NCBI GenBank assembly: GCA_963787425.1
Contig: CAWBCV010000001.1
Location: 1,495,379-1,559,378 of the forward strand
Length of the DNA: 64,000 bases
From: AP-15 sp963787425
GTDB taxonomy: Bacteria > Pseudomonadota > Alphaproteobacteria > ATCC43930 > CGMCC-115725
Direction of reading: 5' to 3'
Below, piece by piece: positions 6,442 through 16,831 of the stretch. The notes under the pieces are model-generated. The model saw only the letters and a program-made list of their open reading frames with translations. It was not told where the DNA came from and made no database searches. Position numbers and translations under genes: made by a program. Position 1 is the first letter of the stretch; every line of letters begins with the position of its first letter.

Positions 6442-9400
6442 TTAACCAAGCAGGTCGAGCAGCGCTTTTGCCTCTTTCAGGTCGGGCGTGCCGAAGCCTT
6501 CGGTGAACCAGCCGTACACCGGTGCGAGGAGATCGCAGGCTTCGCCACGGCGGCCCTGGTCGCGATGTAGCCGGGCGAGGCTCGCCGCGGCGCGCAACTC
6601 CCAGAGTTTCGCCTCCTGCTCGACGGCGATGCTCAGGGTTTGCGATACAGTTCCTCGGCAGCCTCGCATTGCCCCTGCCGCAGCAGCAACTCGCCCTTCT
6701 GCCTGTTCAGCTCCGCCGCAAACCAGCGCTCTCCTGTCCTTTCGACGATCCGCACCGCATCGTCCAACGCGGTCAGAGCCTCTTCAGCTTGCCCTGCGAT
6801 CTCACAGGCCCTGGCGAGGAGGGCTATATAATGGGGCATCCACGCATCCGCACCGGTGGCCCGGTAAGCCGCCGAACCGCTGCGCAGGAGCGATATCCCC
6901 TCCGTCACATCCTCATTATTGACCTTGACCCACCCGCGATAGATGGCTCCCTGCGCACCCCAGTAGGGGAAACCCTGCTCGTCCGTCACCGCAAGCAGCT
7001 GGTCTACCCAATCGCCGAGGACTGCGTTATCTCCGACCAGTGAAAGCAGCCTGGCGCCCACCGCCAAGTTCACAGCCAAAGACGAGGGATGGGCCAGTCT
7101 CCGAGCCTCAGCGATCGCCGCGTTGCTCCGTGCCAATGCTTGGTCCGGATAGCCGAGACAAAACAGGACAGTTCCGAGAATTGCCTGCGATGCCACCTGG
7201 GGGTGACCACCGGCCTGATGGACAAGCGACCGGTGAGAGATGGGATCATAAAGCGCGAGCACCTCCTCCAGATGCGACCGGGATGAAGCAAACCTGCCGG
7301 CAAACATCAGGTTTCGACCGGAGGAGTGGTGGCCGAGAACGAGGCCAGCGGAATCGTTGCGCCGGCGACTCAGACCCAGCAAATCCTCGTCCAAGCTCAG
7401 CGCCAAATCCAATTCGCCGCGGAACATGTGATATCGAGACTGCCCATAGGGAATGTCGAAGAACTCCGAGGGGGAATTGAGCTGCTCCCACAGTTCTCGC
7501 GCGCGAGCGTAGGCATGGCCCGTTTCCGGCGCCGCTTGGCCTCTGACGGCCAGCAAGACCGCACCCAAGGCATTGCGAAGCTCAAGCTCCTGTCGCTGAC
7601 GTTCGGGGGTGTCCAGCAGCAGCGCCAGCTGGTCCAGCCCCTTGTGAAATTGTGCGGCCGCTTCCGCCATCGCCGACCGGGCCGCGGATCTCCGACCGGC
7701 CTTCTCCGAGTAGGCGACAGATTTTTCAACGAGCCCTGCCTCGGCATAATGCTGCGCAAAGAGTTCCGGTTGGGTGTCCGTCAGCTCTGGCGAATGGGCT
7801 TCGAGCGCTGCAGCGATACGCGCGTGCAATTGCCGCCGAGGGCTCCGCAGCAGGGTGCCATAGGCGGCGTCTTGAACAAGGGCATGCTTGAAAAGATAAA
7901 CGGCGTCCGGGGGTACGCCGCGCTGGAACACCAAGCCTGCATCGACAAGCCGGCTAAGTGCATCCCGCAGCTCCGCCTCGGCCCGCTGCGCAACCGCAGC
8001 CAGCAGCTCGTAGACGAAGTCGCGGCCGATGGCAGCGCCGATCTGCGCTATTTCCTTGGCCGTCGGGCCAAGACGGTCGAGGCGGGCCAGCAGCGAAGCG
8101 TGCAAGCTCGGTCGGATCGCGAATGGCGGGATTGGCCGGTCGAGGGCGTAGCGGTCGCCCTCGTCGCGCAACAGACCGCTTTCGAGCACCGTTCTCGTCA
8201 GCTCCTCGACAAACAACGGGACACCGTCGGTGCGAATGGCGATATGCATGACGACCTCATCGGGCAGCGCTTTGCCCGCTGTAGTCTGGGCCAGTGCGGT
8301 GCCTTCCCCGGGGTCGAGGCGGTTGAGCAGCAATGTGCTCACATGCGCCGCTCCGCTCCAGGTCTCCTGGAATTCGGGGCGAAATGAGATGATCAGCAGG
8401 ATCCGAAGCTGCCGGATACGATCAATCGTCAGATCCAACAGCTCGCGCGACGTCGGGTCGATCCAATGGACGTCCTCGAACACCATCAGCGCGGGGCGCT
8501 TACGGCTCAAATCCTCCAATAGTCCGAGTAGGGCTTCAAGCGTTTTCTGCTTTTTCCGCTGAGGCGAGAGGTTCATCTCGGGCAGTGCTCCCGCGGTCGA
8601 AATCGATAAGAGATCGGCGACCAGCGCTTGCCGGACCCCGGCGACTGCGAGCAGCAGGAGCTCGGGCTCCTGCTCGCTGTTGCGGGAACGCTGACCGGCA
8701 TGAGCGGCAACACGTCGCCGCAGATGACCGAGACGCGCCCTTGTCCGAACAATTTCCTCAGCTTCTCCAGCTTTGCCGCCGGAGGATCATCGCGCGTGAA
8801 GCCGCCGCAAGCTCCAAGTGGGTGATTACCGGGTGGAGCGCAGTGCCCTGATGATGCGGCGCGCAGAAGTAGCGTAAATGATAATGAGGTTCTTCCTGCA
8901 GCCGCTCTGCGAGCGCGGCGGCCATGCGGGATTTGCCGATCGCCCGAAAGGAGCACGACTTGGCCATTCCCTGCCTTTGCGCGCTCCCAACGTTGCAATA
9001 GAAATTCGAGTTCCTCGCCCCGCCCGACGAGCGGCGCGGGCGACGACGCGCGCAGCGCCTCGAACCGGCTTGCCAGCGCGCTGGGCCGCAGCACCTGCCA
9101 GGCGATATCTTTCCCGTAAAGCCGCGCGCCTCGACGACGCCGAGATCACGGTATTCGAACAGCCCACCGGTGATCCGGCGCGTGTTTGCGTCGATCAGAA
9201 CCGTGTTGGCGTCTGCCAAGGTTTGCAGACGTGCGGCGAGGTTGGGAGTCTCGCCGACGACATCGTTCGCGGCAGCCCCACCGCCGACGACAACCATGCC
9301 GGTAGCGATGCCAATGCGCGCTCGAAGCTCTTCACCTAGTTTCAAGCTGGATACGGCATCGACTACGGTCAACGCACACCGAGCTGCCCGCTCTGCATCG

Positions 9401-9819
9401 TCTTCGTGCGCGCGAGGATAGCCGAAATAGATCAGGATTCCGTCGCCCATATATCTTGCGACGAAGCCTTCGAAACGTTTCACGAACTCGGCTACAGTAT
9501 GATGGTAGGCGGCGATCAGTTCCCGCAGATCCTCGGGATCGCGCCGCACTGACAACGCGGTCGAGCCGACGAGATCGCAGAACATCACCGTGAGCTGCCG
9601 GCACTCGCCGCCCGTCGGACTTGCAGCTGAACCAGAAGCAACGCCGCCGCGCAGTGAGGAAATGGCTGCAAGCAGCTTGCGGCGATGCCCGACGAGATTA
9701 ACCCCGATGTCCCTGAGGTCCTCGGCGGTCAGCTCGGGCAATACGGATGCGTCGATCGCGTTGTCGCGGAACGCCGGTTCGTACTGCTGCAGTCCGAGAC
9801 CGTGGAGCCAAGTCGCCAT
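6442..9819 (-). pseudogene. SAM-cyclase-ATPase-TPR regulator, broken by several frameshifts
   Basis: The pieces assemble into one protein of about 1,120 residues. It starts with a SAM-like domain (MATWLHGLGLQQYEPAFRDN), then a class III cyclase domain (MFCDLVGSTALSVR, ARYMGDGILIYFGYP), an AAA-type ATPase (Walker B/sensor region ALMVFEDVHWIDPTS), and a long TPR region. Reading-frame breaks occur near 9102, 8940, 8805, about 8600-8760 and 6640. The break at 8940 is an apparent eight-base loss that removes most of the Walker A loop (GEAGIGKS reduced to G-x-IGKS out of frame). The others look like single-base losses. It is either a true pseudogene or a gene hit by sequencing errors. The family (cyclase fused to predicted ATPase) is common in soil alphaproteobacteria. 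Confidence 0.8.
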
Positions 9820-10019
9820 GTCCACGCTTGTTTCTTTGATGCGGTTCCTCGCCGTTCAGTTAATCCTACTCTAGATTTTGAAAATGCGGGAATGCTCAGC
9901 CGGCTTGGTGATTGGCGGTCGCCAGCGGAATCGGCAATGCACCCAAGCGTTGGTGATTGCGGTCGGATTGGCGGCTGTTCGCGCAGCGTACCGCCCGGAG
10001 GCCGGGGGATACTGGCCCG

Positions 10020-10892
10020 CTAGGCGTGCGCCGTAAGCGGCGGGGCGATGATCGGTGCGGGCTCCAACCGAGCCGACGAAAGCTCTTCCAGCTCCTTTGC
10101 GTCGTGGGCGCAAGACAACCGGATTTCTCGGCCATGGGCGCGCTTCAGCTCGCGCAGGCGTGTCTGGTTGACCAGCCGGGTCTCGTTATGGGCCGCCATC
10201 AGACGCTGGTAAGCACGCAGCATCGGGGTGCAGGAATATCCTTTGAGAGCCATTTCATCGCGGAAGAACTAGGCGTCCCCGGCGTGGAGGAGCCAACCAT
10301 CCGAGCCGCGCACTGCCACCCCGCAATGACCGAGGGTATGCCCGAGGAGCGGCAGCATCAAGATGTCCGGCGGCATGCCGACCAGCTCGCGGACACAAGA
10401 AAAGCCAAACCAGCGTTCGCCCTCGGGCGTATAGCACTGCCAATTGACATTCCGATCCCATTGCCTCAGCCGATACCGTTGGCGGTCGAGCCAGCCGTCT
10501 TGCGATCGCGCGGCGTCCAGCTCCGCGCCGAAGACGTGCACCGTCGCATCCGGGAAATCTTCGATGCCGCCAGCGTGGTCGAAGTCGAGGTGCGTCAGCA
10601 CGATGTGGCGAACATCGGCGCCGGTGAAGCCCAAATTTTCGATTTGTCGCAGAGCGGTATCGCGCTCGCGCAGTCGGATCCGATTGGCAAATCGAAAAAA
10701 CGTGCTGAGCCGTCCCCGTTGAGCCACGTCGCGCACGCCAAACCCGGTGTCGACGAGCACCAGCCCAGGTTCGGTCTCGATCAAGAGACAATGGCACGCG
10801 ATTTCCGCGGGGCCGAGCATCGGGCTGTGACGTCCCATAGCCGGCCGCCAAACGGGCACATGGTACCGCAGCTGAGGTGGTGGATACCGCAT
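10020..10892 (-). pseudogene. MBL-fold metallo-hydrolase interrupted by an in-frame amber codon
   Basis: A metallo-beta-lactamase-fold hydrolase, related to N-acyl homoserine lactonase-like or glyoxalase II-like enzymes. The HxHxDH-type motif is visible as VLTHLDFDHAGGIEDF. Further ligands follow in LLGHTLGHCGV and LLHAGDA. Directly after HAGDA the codon is TAG, where a tyrosine would be expected (GDAYFF-type motif), and the same frame then continues for 81 more residues (FFRDEMALKGYSCTP and on) to a normal stop at 10020. The sequence is therefore a full-length 290-codon gene with a single nonsense change (TAC or TAT to TAG). It could be a real null allele or a base-call error. The start MRYPPPQ at 10892 is the best ATG. 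Confidence 0.8.
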
Positions 10893-11071
10893 CGTTGTGC
10901 ACCTGTGTTGCGTGCGAAAACACCTGGCGCGGGGCCTGGGTTCGGAGCCTTGAAAATTTTGCCGAGCACCACCGCTCATAGCCTTGCTTTGGTTCCGAAT
11001 GGAGCGGACCCGCCCAAGGCGACGTTACCCGGTCGACGCATCAGCGTTGCCCGAAGCAAAGAGGAGCCGAC

Positions 11072-11512
11072 ATGACGACGACTGTGGGAACCGAGAACAC
11101 CCTCGAAAGCCTGCTCGAGGACCTTATTCAGTTAGACTACGACGCGGCAGGTGCTTACCAGGCGGCGATCGATCGTCTCGAAAACTTAAGCTACCGCACC
11201 GCCTTGGCGAAATTTAAGCGGGACCATTTGCGTCATATCACCGAGCTCGGCGATATTCTGTCGAGCATGGGCCGTACCCCGCCGAAAGAGGGCGAAAAGC
11301 CCTCCCGGCCAAGGGCAAGGTGGTCATCACGGGATGGGCGACAAGTCCATTTTGCAGGCGATGCGGACCAACGAGGCGGACACCAACACGGCTACGAGCG
11401 CGCGGTCAATTTTAAAGGGTTGCAGGCGAACACACGAGATGTCCTGCAGCGCGGTCTCGAGGACGAACGGCGCCACTGCGAATGGATATTAGAGCAGTTG
11501 AAGCACGACTGA
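11072..11512 (+). CDS. Ferritin-like domain protein (DUF2383-type), with a locally shifted frame
   Basis: A 146-residue protein with a four-helix ferritin-like pattern: LIQLDYDAAGAYQAAIDRL in helix 1, DHLRHITELGDIL in helix 2, and DERRHCEWILEQL at the C terminus. The middle (about residues 76-111) is arginine- and histidine-rich nonsense, but the next frame over that stretch reads KGKVVITGMGDKSILQAM and NEADTNTA, which fits the family well. This indicates an extra base near 11310 and a compensating loss near 11392. The total length stays divisible by three. Likely role: iron binding or stress protection. It precedes a TusA-like gene. Confidence 0.7.
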   Translation: MTTTVGTENTLESLLEDLIQLDYDAAGAYQAAIDRLENLSYRTALAKFKRDHLRHITELGDILSSMGRTPPKEGEKPSRPRARWSSRDGRQVHFAGDADQRGGHQHGYERAVNFKGLQANTRDVLQRGLEDERRHCEWILEQLKHD

Positions 11513-11646
11513 CGAGTGCGCTGGCCGCGCCGGCTTATCCAAAGCCGGCGCGGGCTCATCGAGGCTTCGGCGAATCTGCGGCTTTCGCTCGCCTCGCGAG
11601 GCTTGGATTGTTAAAGTCACGCGCGGAAGCTGGGAGATGCCGGGCG

Positions 11647-11940
11647 ATGACACGAGCCGACAATACAGCGGTTGACGCTACCCTCGACGCCACCGGGCTG
11701 CTGTGCCCATTGCCGGTATTGAAGGCGCGGCGAGCGTTAAAGCCGCTCTCTCCCGGCGCTGTGCTGGAAGTCCTCGCGACCGACCCGGGAGCCACTAAGG
11801 ATTTCGAGCATTTCTGCGCGACTACCGGATGCGAGCTGCTCGAAGCGAGCGAACAGCCGGGTGGAGTCTTGCGGTTTCGAATGCGCAAGATCAGGTTGAG
11901 GCCCCGCCGATGGTTTCGATTATCACGATGCCGCGGCTGA
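11647..11940 (+). CDS. TusA-like sulfurtransferase
   Basis: A 97-residue protein with the TusA/SirA fold. It has the signature DATGLLCPLPVLKARRAL, with the active-site cysteine in the CPxP motif, followed by the VLEVLATDPGATKDFEHFC core. TusA-family proteins relay persulfide sulfur for tRNA thiolation, molybdenum cofactor or sulfur oxidation. The family normally ends near residue 80. Here the tail RLRPRRWFRLSRCRG runs 31 bases into the next gene, so a small frameshift near the 3' end is possible. It sits between a ferritin-like gene and an iron alcohol dehydrogenase, which gives no clear pathway hint. Confidence 0.8.
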   Translation: MTRADNTAVDATLDATGLLCPLPVLKARRALKPLSPGAVLEVLATDPGATKDFEHFCATTGCELLEASEQPGGVLRFRMRKIRLRPRRWFRLSRCRG

Positions 11941-13075
11941 TGGCGGTCGGCGGCGGTGCGCTGGCCGAGCTTCCGGGTATATTGCAGCGGCTCGGCTTGA
12001 CAACACCTCTGATCGTAACCGATCCCTTTCTGCTGCGATCCGGCCACCTCGAGCGGGTCATCCAAGTCCTCGATGAGGCCCGCATCCCGTGGCGGGTGTT
12101 TTCCGACACCGTAGCCGACCCGACGACGGCGGTCGTCGAAACGGGCAGCCAGCCGGCTGGCGGAAAGCAGCTACGACTGCCTCATTGCCCTCGGCGGCGG
12201 CAGCTCGATCGATACGGCAAAGGGAATGTCCGTGCTTGCCGCCAATGGCGGGCAGATGCGGGACTACAAGGTTCCCGGCAGAAATCCCGAATGTGGGCCT
12301 GCCGGTATGTGGCGATTCCGACAACCGCAGGCACCGGCTCGGAGGTAACGCGCTTTACGGTCATCACGGATACCGAAACCGACGAGAAAATGTTGATTGC
12401 GGGCCTTGCCTGCTGCCCGGTCGCTACGATCGTCGATTACGAGCTCACCCTGACGATGCCGTTGCGGCTGACCGCCGATACCGGGCTCGACAGCCTGACG
12501 CACGCGATCGAGGCCTATGTCAGCCGCCGCGCCAATCCCTTCACCGACGGCCTTGCAAAGAACGCGATGGGGCTGATCGCGCGGCCATATCCGTACGGCC
12601 TGCGCCGAGCCCCACAACCGGGTGGCGCGCGAGGCGATGATGCTCGGCGCGACGACCGCCGGGATGGCGTTCTCGAATGCCAGCGTCGCTCTGGTCCACG
12701 GCATGAGCCGTCCGATCGGCGCCTTCTTTCCACGTCCCGCACGGGCTGTCGAACGCGATGCTGCTGCCCGAGATCACCGCCTTTTCGGCGCCGGCCGCGC
12801 TCGAGCGTTACGCCGATTGCGCCCGCGCGATGGGGATAGCCGAAGAGGGCGAGGGAAGCCAGGCCGCGGTTGCCCGCCTGCTCGACGAATTGCGCCGGCT
12901 CAACGTGGATCTGCAGGTCCCGACGCCGCGCTCCTGGGGCATCGATGCCGGGCGTTACGAAGAGCTGTTGCCGGTGATGGCGAGCCAGGCGATTCGCCTC
13001 GGGTTCCCCGGCAAACAACCCGCGAGTGCCTTCGAGCGACGAGATCATCGATCTTTACCGCCGCGTGTACGGTGA
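11910..13075 (+). pseudogene. Iron-containing alcohol dehydrogenase, multiply frameshifted
   Basis: Three reading frames together spell a group III Fe-dependent alcohol dehydrogenase of about 388 residues. Frame pieces include MAVGGGALAELPGILQRLG (NAD-binding start), CLIALGGGSSIDTAKG (GGGSxxD motif), IPTTAGTGSEVTRFTVIT, GLDSLTHAIEAYVS (iron-ligand histidine region), SVALVHGMSRPIGA, and the C terminus DEIIDLYRRVYG. Frame changes occur near 12140, 12295, 12600, 12730 and 13005. The reconstructed length (1,166 bases) is normal for the family, so nothing large is missing. This again points to scattered single-base indels, either error or recent decay. The substrate is unknown. Confidence 0.8.
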
Positions 13076-13093
13076 AAATCAAGCACGGTCCCA

Positions 13094-13155
13094 TCACTGC
13101 CGCCCCTCACCCAGCCCTCTCCCCGCAAGCGGGGCGAGGGCAGGGTGAGGGACGT
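13094..13155. repeat. Intergenic hairpin repeat
   Basis: Nested inverted repeat with the inner hairpin CTCCCCGCAAGCGGGGCGAG and outer arms CCCTCACCC / GGGTGAGGG. It lies between the convergent Fe-alcohol dehydrogenase and Rieske ferredoxin genes, where it could also terminate transcription. It belongs to the same family as the repeat at 5468-5518. Confidence 0.75.
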
Positions 13156-13176
13156 TCGCAGGATTGCGGTAAGAAT

Positions 13177-13501
13177 TCAGTCGAGCTTGACCTGGATCTC
13201 CTCGTCGACGACGCGCACCGGGTAGGTCTTCAGATCTTCGGTCGCCGGCGGGTCGAGCACCTTTCCGGTGCGGACATCAAAGCGGGCGGCATGCAGCGGG
13301 CACTCGATCAGCTCGCCGTCGAGCCAGCCGTCGGAGAGCCGGGCATAGGCATGAGTGCAGATGTTGTCGGTCGCGAAAAGAGTGCCGTCGACGTCGTAAA
13401 GCGCGATCGAGCGGCCGGCGACCTCGACGCCCAGCGGCTCGCCTTCGGCCAGATCGCCGACGGCTGGCTGCCCGGACCCAGCCCGTTTCGTCCGCGCTCA
13501 T
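13177..13501 (-). CDS. Rieske [2Fe-2S] ferredoxin, one frameshift near the N terminus
   Basis: A small Rieske ferredoxin of about 107 residues of the type that feeds electrons to ring-hydroxylating oxygenases. Cluster ligands are visible as ICTHAYARLSD (Cys-x-His) and ECPLHAARFD (Cys-x2-His), with the usual spacing of about 17 residues. The ATG has GGGAGG upstream. After MSADETGWVRAA the frame must shift by one extra base near 13465 to continue as AVGDLAEGEPLGVEVAG. It is not adjacent to the oxygenase subunits at 1.3-3.3 kb, but it could serve them since no closer ferredoxin is present. It reads in the same direction as the helicase gene upstream. Confidence 0.8.
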
Positions 13502-13517
13502 CCAACCTCCCGATGAC

Positions 13518-14982
13518 TCAGGGGCGAGCGACGATCCGCGGCGGACGGGCGAGGAAGGCCGGCAGATGGTCGCCAAAACCGACGACCTGCCGATCCGGCT
13601 CCGGTTGACGCTCGGGCCGGCGCGGAACACGAGCAACAGGGGCGCGGGGGAATAAAGTCACGTTCGATGCGGGCAGGTCTTGCTGCGCTGCCTCTTTTGC
13701 GCTCGGCCGGCGCTCTCGCCGCGGGGCGCGAGGTTCGGCCGGCTCCCCCCGTGAGGCGCCTCGCGGCGCGGCATCGGTTCGGGTGCGGCGGCCATCGGAC
13801 TTGACGGGCCGGCGCGCCCCGCGTCGCGAGCGACGCTCGCCGTATTCGAGTTCGGCCGCCTCGATCCCCTCGATGGCAATCGGCGGAATTTCCCTGCCGA
13901 TCAATTTGACGATCGCGGCGACGGCGTCGCCGTCCTCCGGCGAGGCGAGCATGAAGGACCTGCCCTCGAGGCCGGCGCGTCCGGTTCGGCCGATGCGGTG
14001 AACGTAGTCCTCGGCGTGAATCGGCACGTCGAAACAGAAGACGTGGCTCATGCCTTTGATGTCCAAGCCGCGCGCGGCGACGTCACTGGCCACGAGAAGC
14101 CGGATCTCGCCGTTCCGAAAGCGGTCCAGGGTTTCCGTGCGTTTTGGTTGCGGCATGTCGCCGTGCAATGCCGCGGCATCGAACCCGTGCCGGGCCAGCG
14201 AACGGAACAGAATGTCGACATCGCGCTTGCGGTTGCAGAAGATCAGCGCGTTCTTGACGTCTTCGGAGCGGATCAGCCGGCGCAGCGCCTCGCGCTTATC
14301 GTCCGGATCGAGGACTGCGATCGACTGAGCGACAGTCGCGGCCGGTGATGCCGGCGGCGCCACCGAGATCTCGGCCGGGTCGCGCAGAAAGGCGTCCGCC
14401 AGCTTGCGGATCTCGGCCGGCATCGTCGCCGAAAAGAACAGCGTCTGGCGCGTTTCCGGCAACAAGCCAACGATCCGCTCGACATCGGGGATGAAGCCCA
14501 TGTCGAGCATCCGGTCGGCCTCGTCGATGACCAGAATACGGGTGTCGGAGAGGAGGATCTTGCCGCGCCCGTAAAGATCGAGAAGGCGGCCCGGCGTGGC
14601 GATCAACACGTCGACCCCGCGGTCGAGCTTGCGTTCCTGGTCGACAAAGCTTTCGCCGCCGATCAAGCAGCGCCATCGTCAGGCGGTGATGCTTGCCATA
14701 GAGCTCGAAGGAGGCGGCGACTTGGGTCGCCAGTTCGCGCGTCGGTTCGAGGATCAGCGAGCGCGGCATTCGCACCCGGGCCCGCCCGGCCGCCAGCATG
14801 TCGACCATCGGCAGCACAAAGCTCGCCGTTTTGCCGGTTCCGGTCTGGGCGCAACCGAGAACGTCCCGGCCACGCTTTACGTGGGGGATCGCTTGTTCCT
14901 GGATCGGGGTGGGATTGGTATAGCCGGCGTCGGAAACCGCCTGGAGAACCTCAGGCGAAAGGTCGAGTTCAGAAAAATCCAT
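13518..14982 (-). CDS. rhlE: DEAD-box RNA helicase (RhlE-type), one frameshift
   Basis: An ATP-dependent RNA helicase of about 487 residues, probably in ribosome assembly or RNA turnover. Motifs run in order: Q motif (TNPTPIQEQAIP), I (AQTGTGKTAS), Ia (PTRELATQ), II (VIDEADRMLDMGF), III (SAT), IV (ALIFCNRKRDVD), V (ATDVAARGLD-like SDVAARGLDIKG) and VI (HRIGRTGRAG), followed by a basic Arg-rich tail of about 100 residues. One extra base near 14668 breaks the frame between LTMALL and IGGESFVDQERKLD. The total length is 3n+1, as expected for one insertion. The gene is otherwise intact. A cold-shock gene and infA lie just upstream. Confidence 0.88.
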
Positions 14983-15130
14983 TGAGACGTTGTAGCCTTA
15001 TTGTAACAATTGCGGCGTTTTTACCTATTCATCAAATTGGGTTTGACGGAAGAAATGTCAAACTATTTCGCTGGGCGAGGTATGCCGTGGCCACAAGGCA
15101 GATGCCGGACCGATCGACAACTGTTACGAT

Positions 15131-15400
15131 TTAGCGGCGGCGGTATTGCGGACGAGGCGACATTGCCGGCGCCGCCCGCTCGTCCTTGTGGCGGAAATTA
15201 ATCCGGCCTTTGGTCAGATCATACGGGGTCATTTCTACCGTGACACGATCACCCGCAAGAATTCGTATTCGATTTTTCTTCATTCTGCCGGAGGAATAAG
15301 CAAGGGTCTCGTGCCCGTTATCGAGCTTCACACGAAAGCGCGCGTCGGGAAGCAGCTCGAGTACTGTACCTTCAAACTCGATCAAATCTTCCTTAGCCAA
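15131..15400 (-). CDS. infA: Translation initiation factor IF-1
   Basis: An 89-residue S1/OB-fold protein, MAKEDLIEFEGTVLELLPD, with the conserved RVKLDNGHETLAYSSGRMKKNRIRILAGDRV core and VEMTPYDLTKGRI. IF-1 binds the 30S A site during initiation. It is longer than the E. coli form by a basic C-terminal tail (KDERAAPAMSPRPQYRRR), which is usual in alphaproteobacteria. It lies between csp and the helicase gene, reading in the same direction, separated from csp by a hairpin. Confidence 0.97.
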   Translation of the reverse strand: MAKEDLIEFEGTVLELLPDARFRVKLDNGHETLAYSSGRMKKNRIRILAGDRVTVEMTPYDLTKGRINFRHKDERAAPAMSPRPQYRRR

Positions 15401-15424
15401 AGAGATCTCCTGGAGGAAAGAAGA

Positions 15425-15444
15425 GGGCGCCCGCCGAGGCGCCC
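15425..15444 (-). terminator. Hairpin terminator after the cold-shock gene
   Basis: A seven-base GGGCGCC / GGCGCCC stem with a six-base loop lies 20 bases beyond the csp stop. On the minus strand it is followed by TCTTCTTTCC. It separates csp from infA and probably terminates or attenuates readthrough. The T-rich part is short and mixed with C, so strength is uncertain. Confidence 0.5.
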
Positions 15445-15463
15445 CCGCAGATACCCGCCCGGT

Positions 15464-15670
15464 TCAGACCGCGCGCAAATTTACAGCAGAGACCCGGCCC
15501 CGCTGGCCCTGCTCGAGCTCATAGCTGAGCTTTTGACCCTCTCGCAGATTGTCCATCCCGGCGCGCTCCACCGCCGAAATGTGAACGAACACGTCAGCGC
15601 CGCCGTTTTCAGGCTGGATGAAGCCATACCCCTTTTGCGCATTGAACCATTTGACCGTACCGGTCGCCAT
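15464..15670 (-). CDS. Cold-shock (CspA family) protein
   Basis: A 68-residue single cold-shock domain. MATGTVKWFNAQKGYGFIQP carries RNP1 (KGYGFI), and DVFVHISAVERAG carries RNP2 (VFVHI). These proteins bind single-stranded nucleic acid and melt RNA structure. The ATG follows GGAGTTACTGCTG, a reasonable ribosome-binding region. About 175 bases without a gene lie upstream, consistent with the long 5' leaders of csp mRNAs. A hairpin follows the stop, and infA is next. Confidence 0.95.
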   Translation of the reverse strand: MATGTVKWFNAQKGYGFIQPENGGADVFVHISAVERAGMDNLREGQKLSYELEQGQRGRVSAVNLRAV

Positions 15671-15845
15671 CAGCAGTAACTCCAATTAGCATTCTAGGAC
15701 GCCACGCGAGCGCGCAGCGCATCGGACATCGATTGGCTCGGGAGACACGGTCGGACGATCGCAGAGGAACGCAGGCCGGAAAGCCGAACCCAAACGGGTC
15801 GACGGGCCTTAGTTAAGGGCGGCTGCAGATTTGCGCAAGTGGTCT

Positions 15846-16804
15846 TTAGGGCAAGCGCCGGCCCGGACCGCCCTCGTTCTCTCGGGCAGGGGCCCCGTGA
15901 ACATAGGGCTTCAACGCCGCATAAATAAAACCATTCGCCGGCGTATTAATGCCATGGCGGCGGCCGAGGTCGACCACCTTGCCGGCAAACCAGGGCAATT
16001 CCAGCCGGTTGCCGCGGATCAGGTCGTTCCCCATCGACGTCGTATGGTGCGGCGGCATCGAACGCATCTGCGCGAGCGTCCGGTCGACACTGTCGGATCG
16101 CAGCCCCACCCCTTCGGCCAGCCCGACGGATACCGTTTCGCGCAACGCCGCCTCATAAAGGGCCAGGAGATCGGGATCGTCGCGCCACTTTCCGAGCGGC
16201 AATCGGGTCAGCGCGTTGAGCCCGCTGAGGGGTACCAGCAAGATGAACTTTTCCCAGACCGGGACCATGATATCCGCGCTAAACACGCCCTCGAACCCCG
16301 CCGCTTCGCAGAGGTCGCGCAATCGCTGGCCGCGCTCGCTGACGCGGCCGTCGAGCTCGCCGAAGGCCATTCGTTGATAGGTGCCGGTCTGGCGGATGAT
16401 CCCTGGCGCGACAATCGCGCCGGTGACGAACGCCATGCCTCCCATTACTGCGTCGTTCCCGAGGATCGAGGTCAAGCGTTCCGCGGCGTCGATGCCGTTC
16501 TGCAACGGAATGACGGCAGTCTGCGGTCCGATGATCGCCCGGTCTGCTCGGCGACAACTTCGAGGTCCCATAATTTGACACAGCACAGAACGATATCGAC
16601 GGTGCCGATCTCGGCGATGTTGTCGGTGGCCTGTGCCGGCCGGATGTGGGTTTCGCCGCGATCCCCCTCGATGCGAAGTCCGTTCTCGCGGATCGCCGCG
16701 AGATGCGCGCCGCGCGCGACAAAGGTCACATCCGCTCCGGCCTTGGCGAGCGAGGCGCCATAGGGCCCGCCAATGCCGCCGGTGCCGATCACCGCGATGC
16801 GCAT
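15846..16804 (-). CDS. panE: 2-dehydropantoate 2-reductase, one frameshift
   Basis: A ketopantoate reductase family protein (PanE/ApbA) of about 319 residues. The N terminus MRIAVIGTGGIGGPYGASLA carries the NADPH-binding GxGxxG motif, and VDIVLCCVKLWDLE is the usual VKxxD strand. A break near 16540 separates this from IIGPQTAVIPLQNGIDAAERL, which contains the family QNG motif. The C-terminal half (ADIMVPVWEKFILLVPLSGLN, GRRHGINTPAN) completes the fold. The length is 3n+2, consistent with one lost base. The catalytic Lys and Asn regions are present. Homologues of this family also act on other 2-oxo acids, so the pantothenate role is likely but not certain. Confidence 0.82.
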
Positions 16805-16831
16805 TCAATCCCCGTCCAAAGCTGTTCCCGC

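Noticed and set aside
11072..11512. A natural His/Arg-rich insertion in the ferritin-like protein
   Set aside because: The neighbouring frame over the same bases reads as the expected ferritin-like helix, so a pair of compensating indels explains it better.
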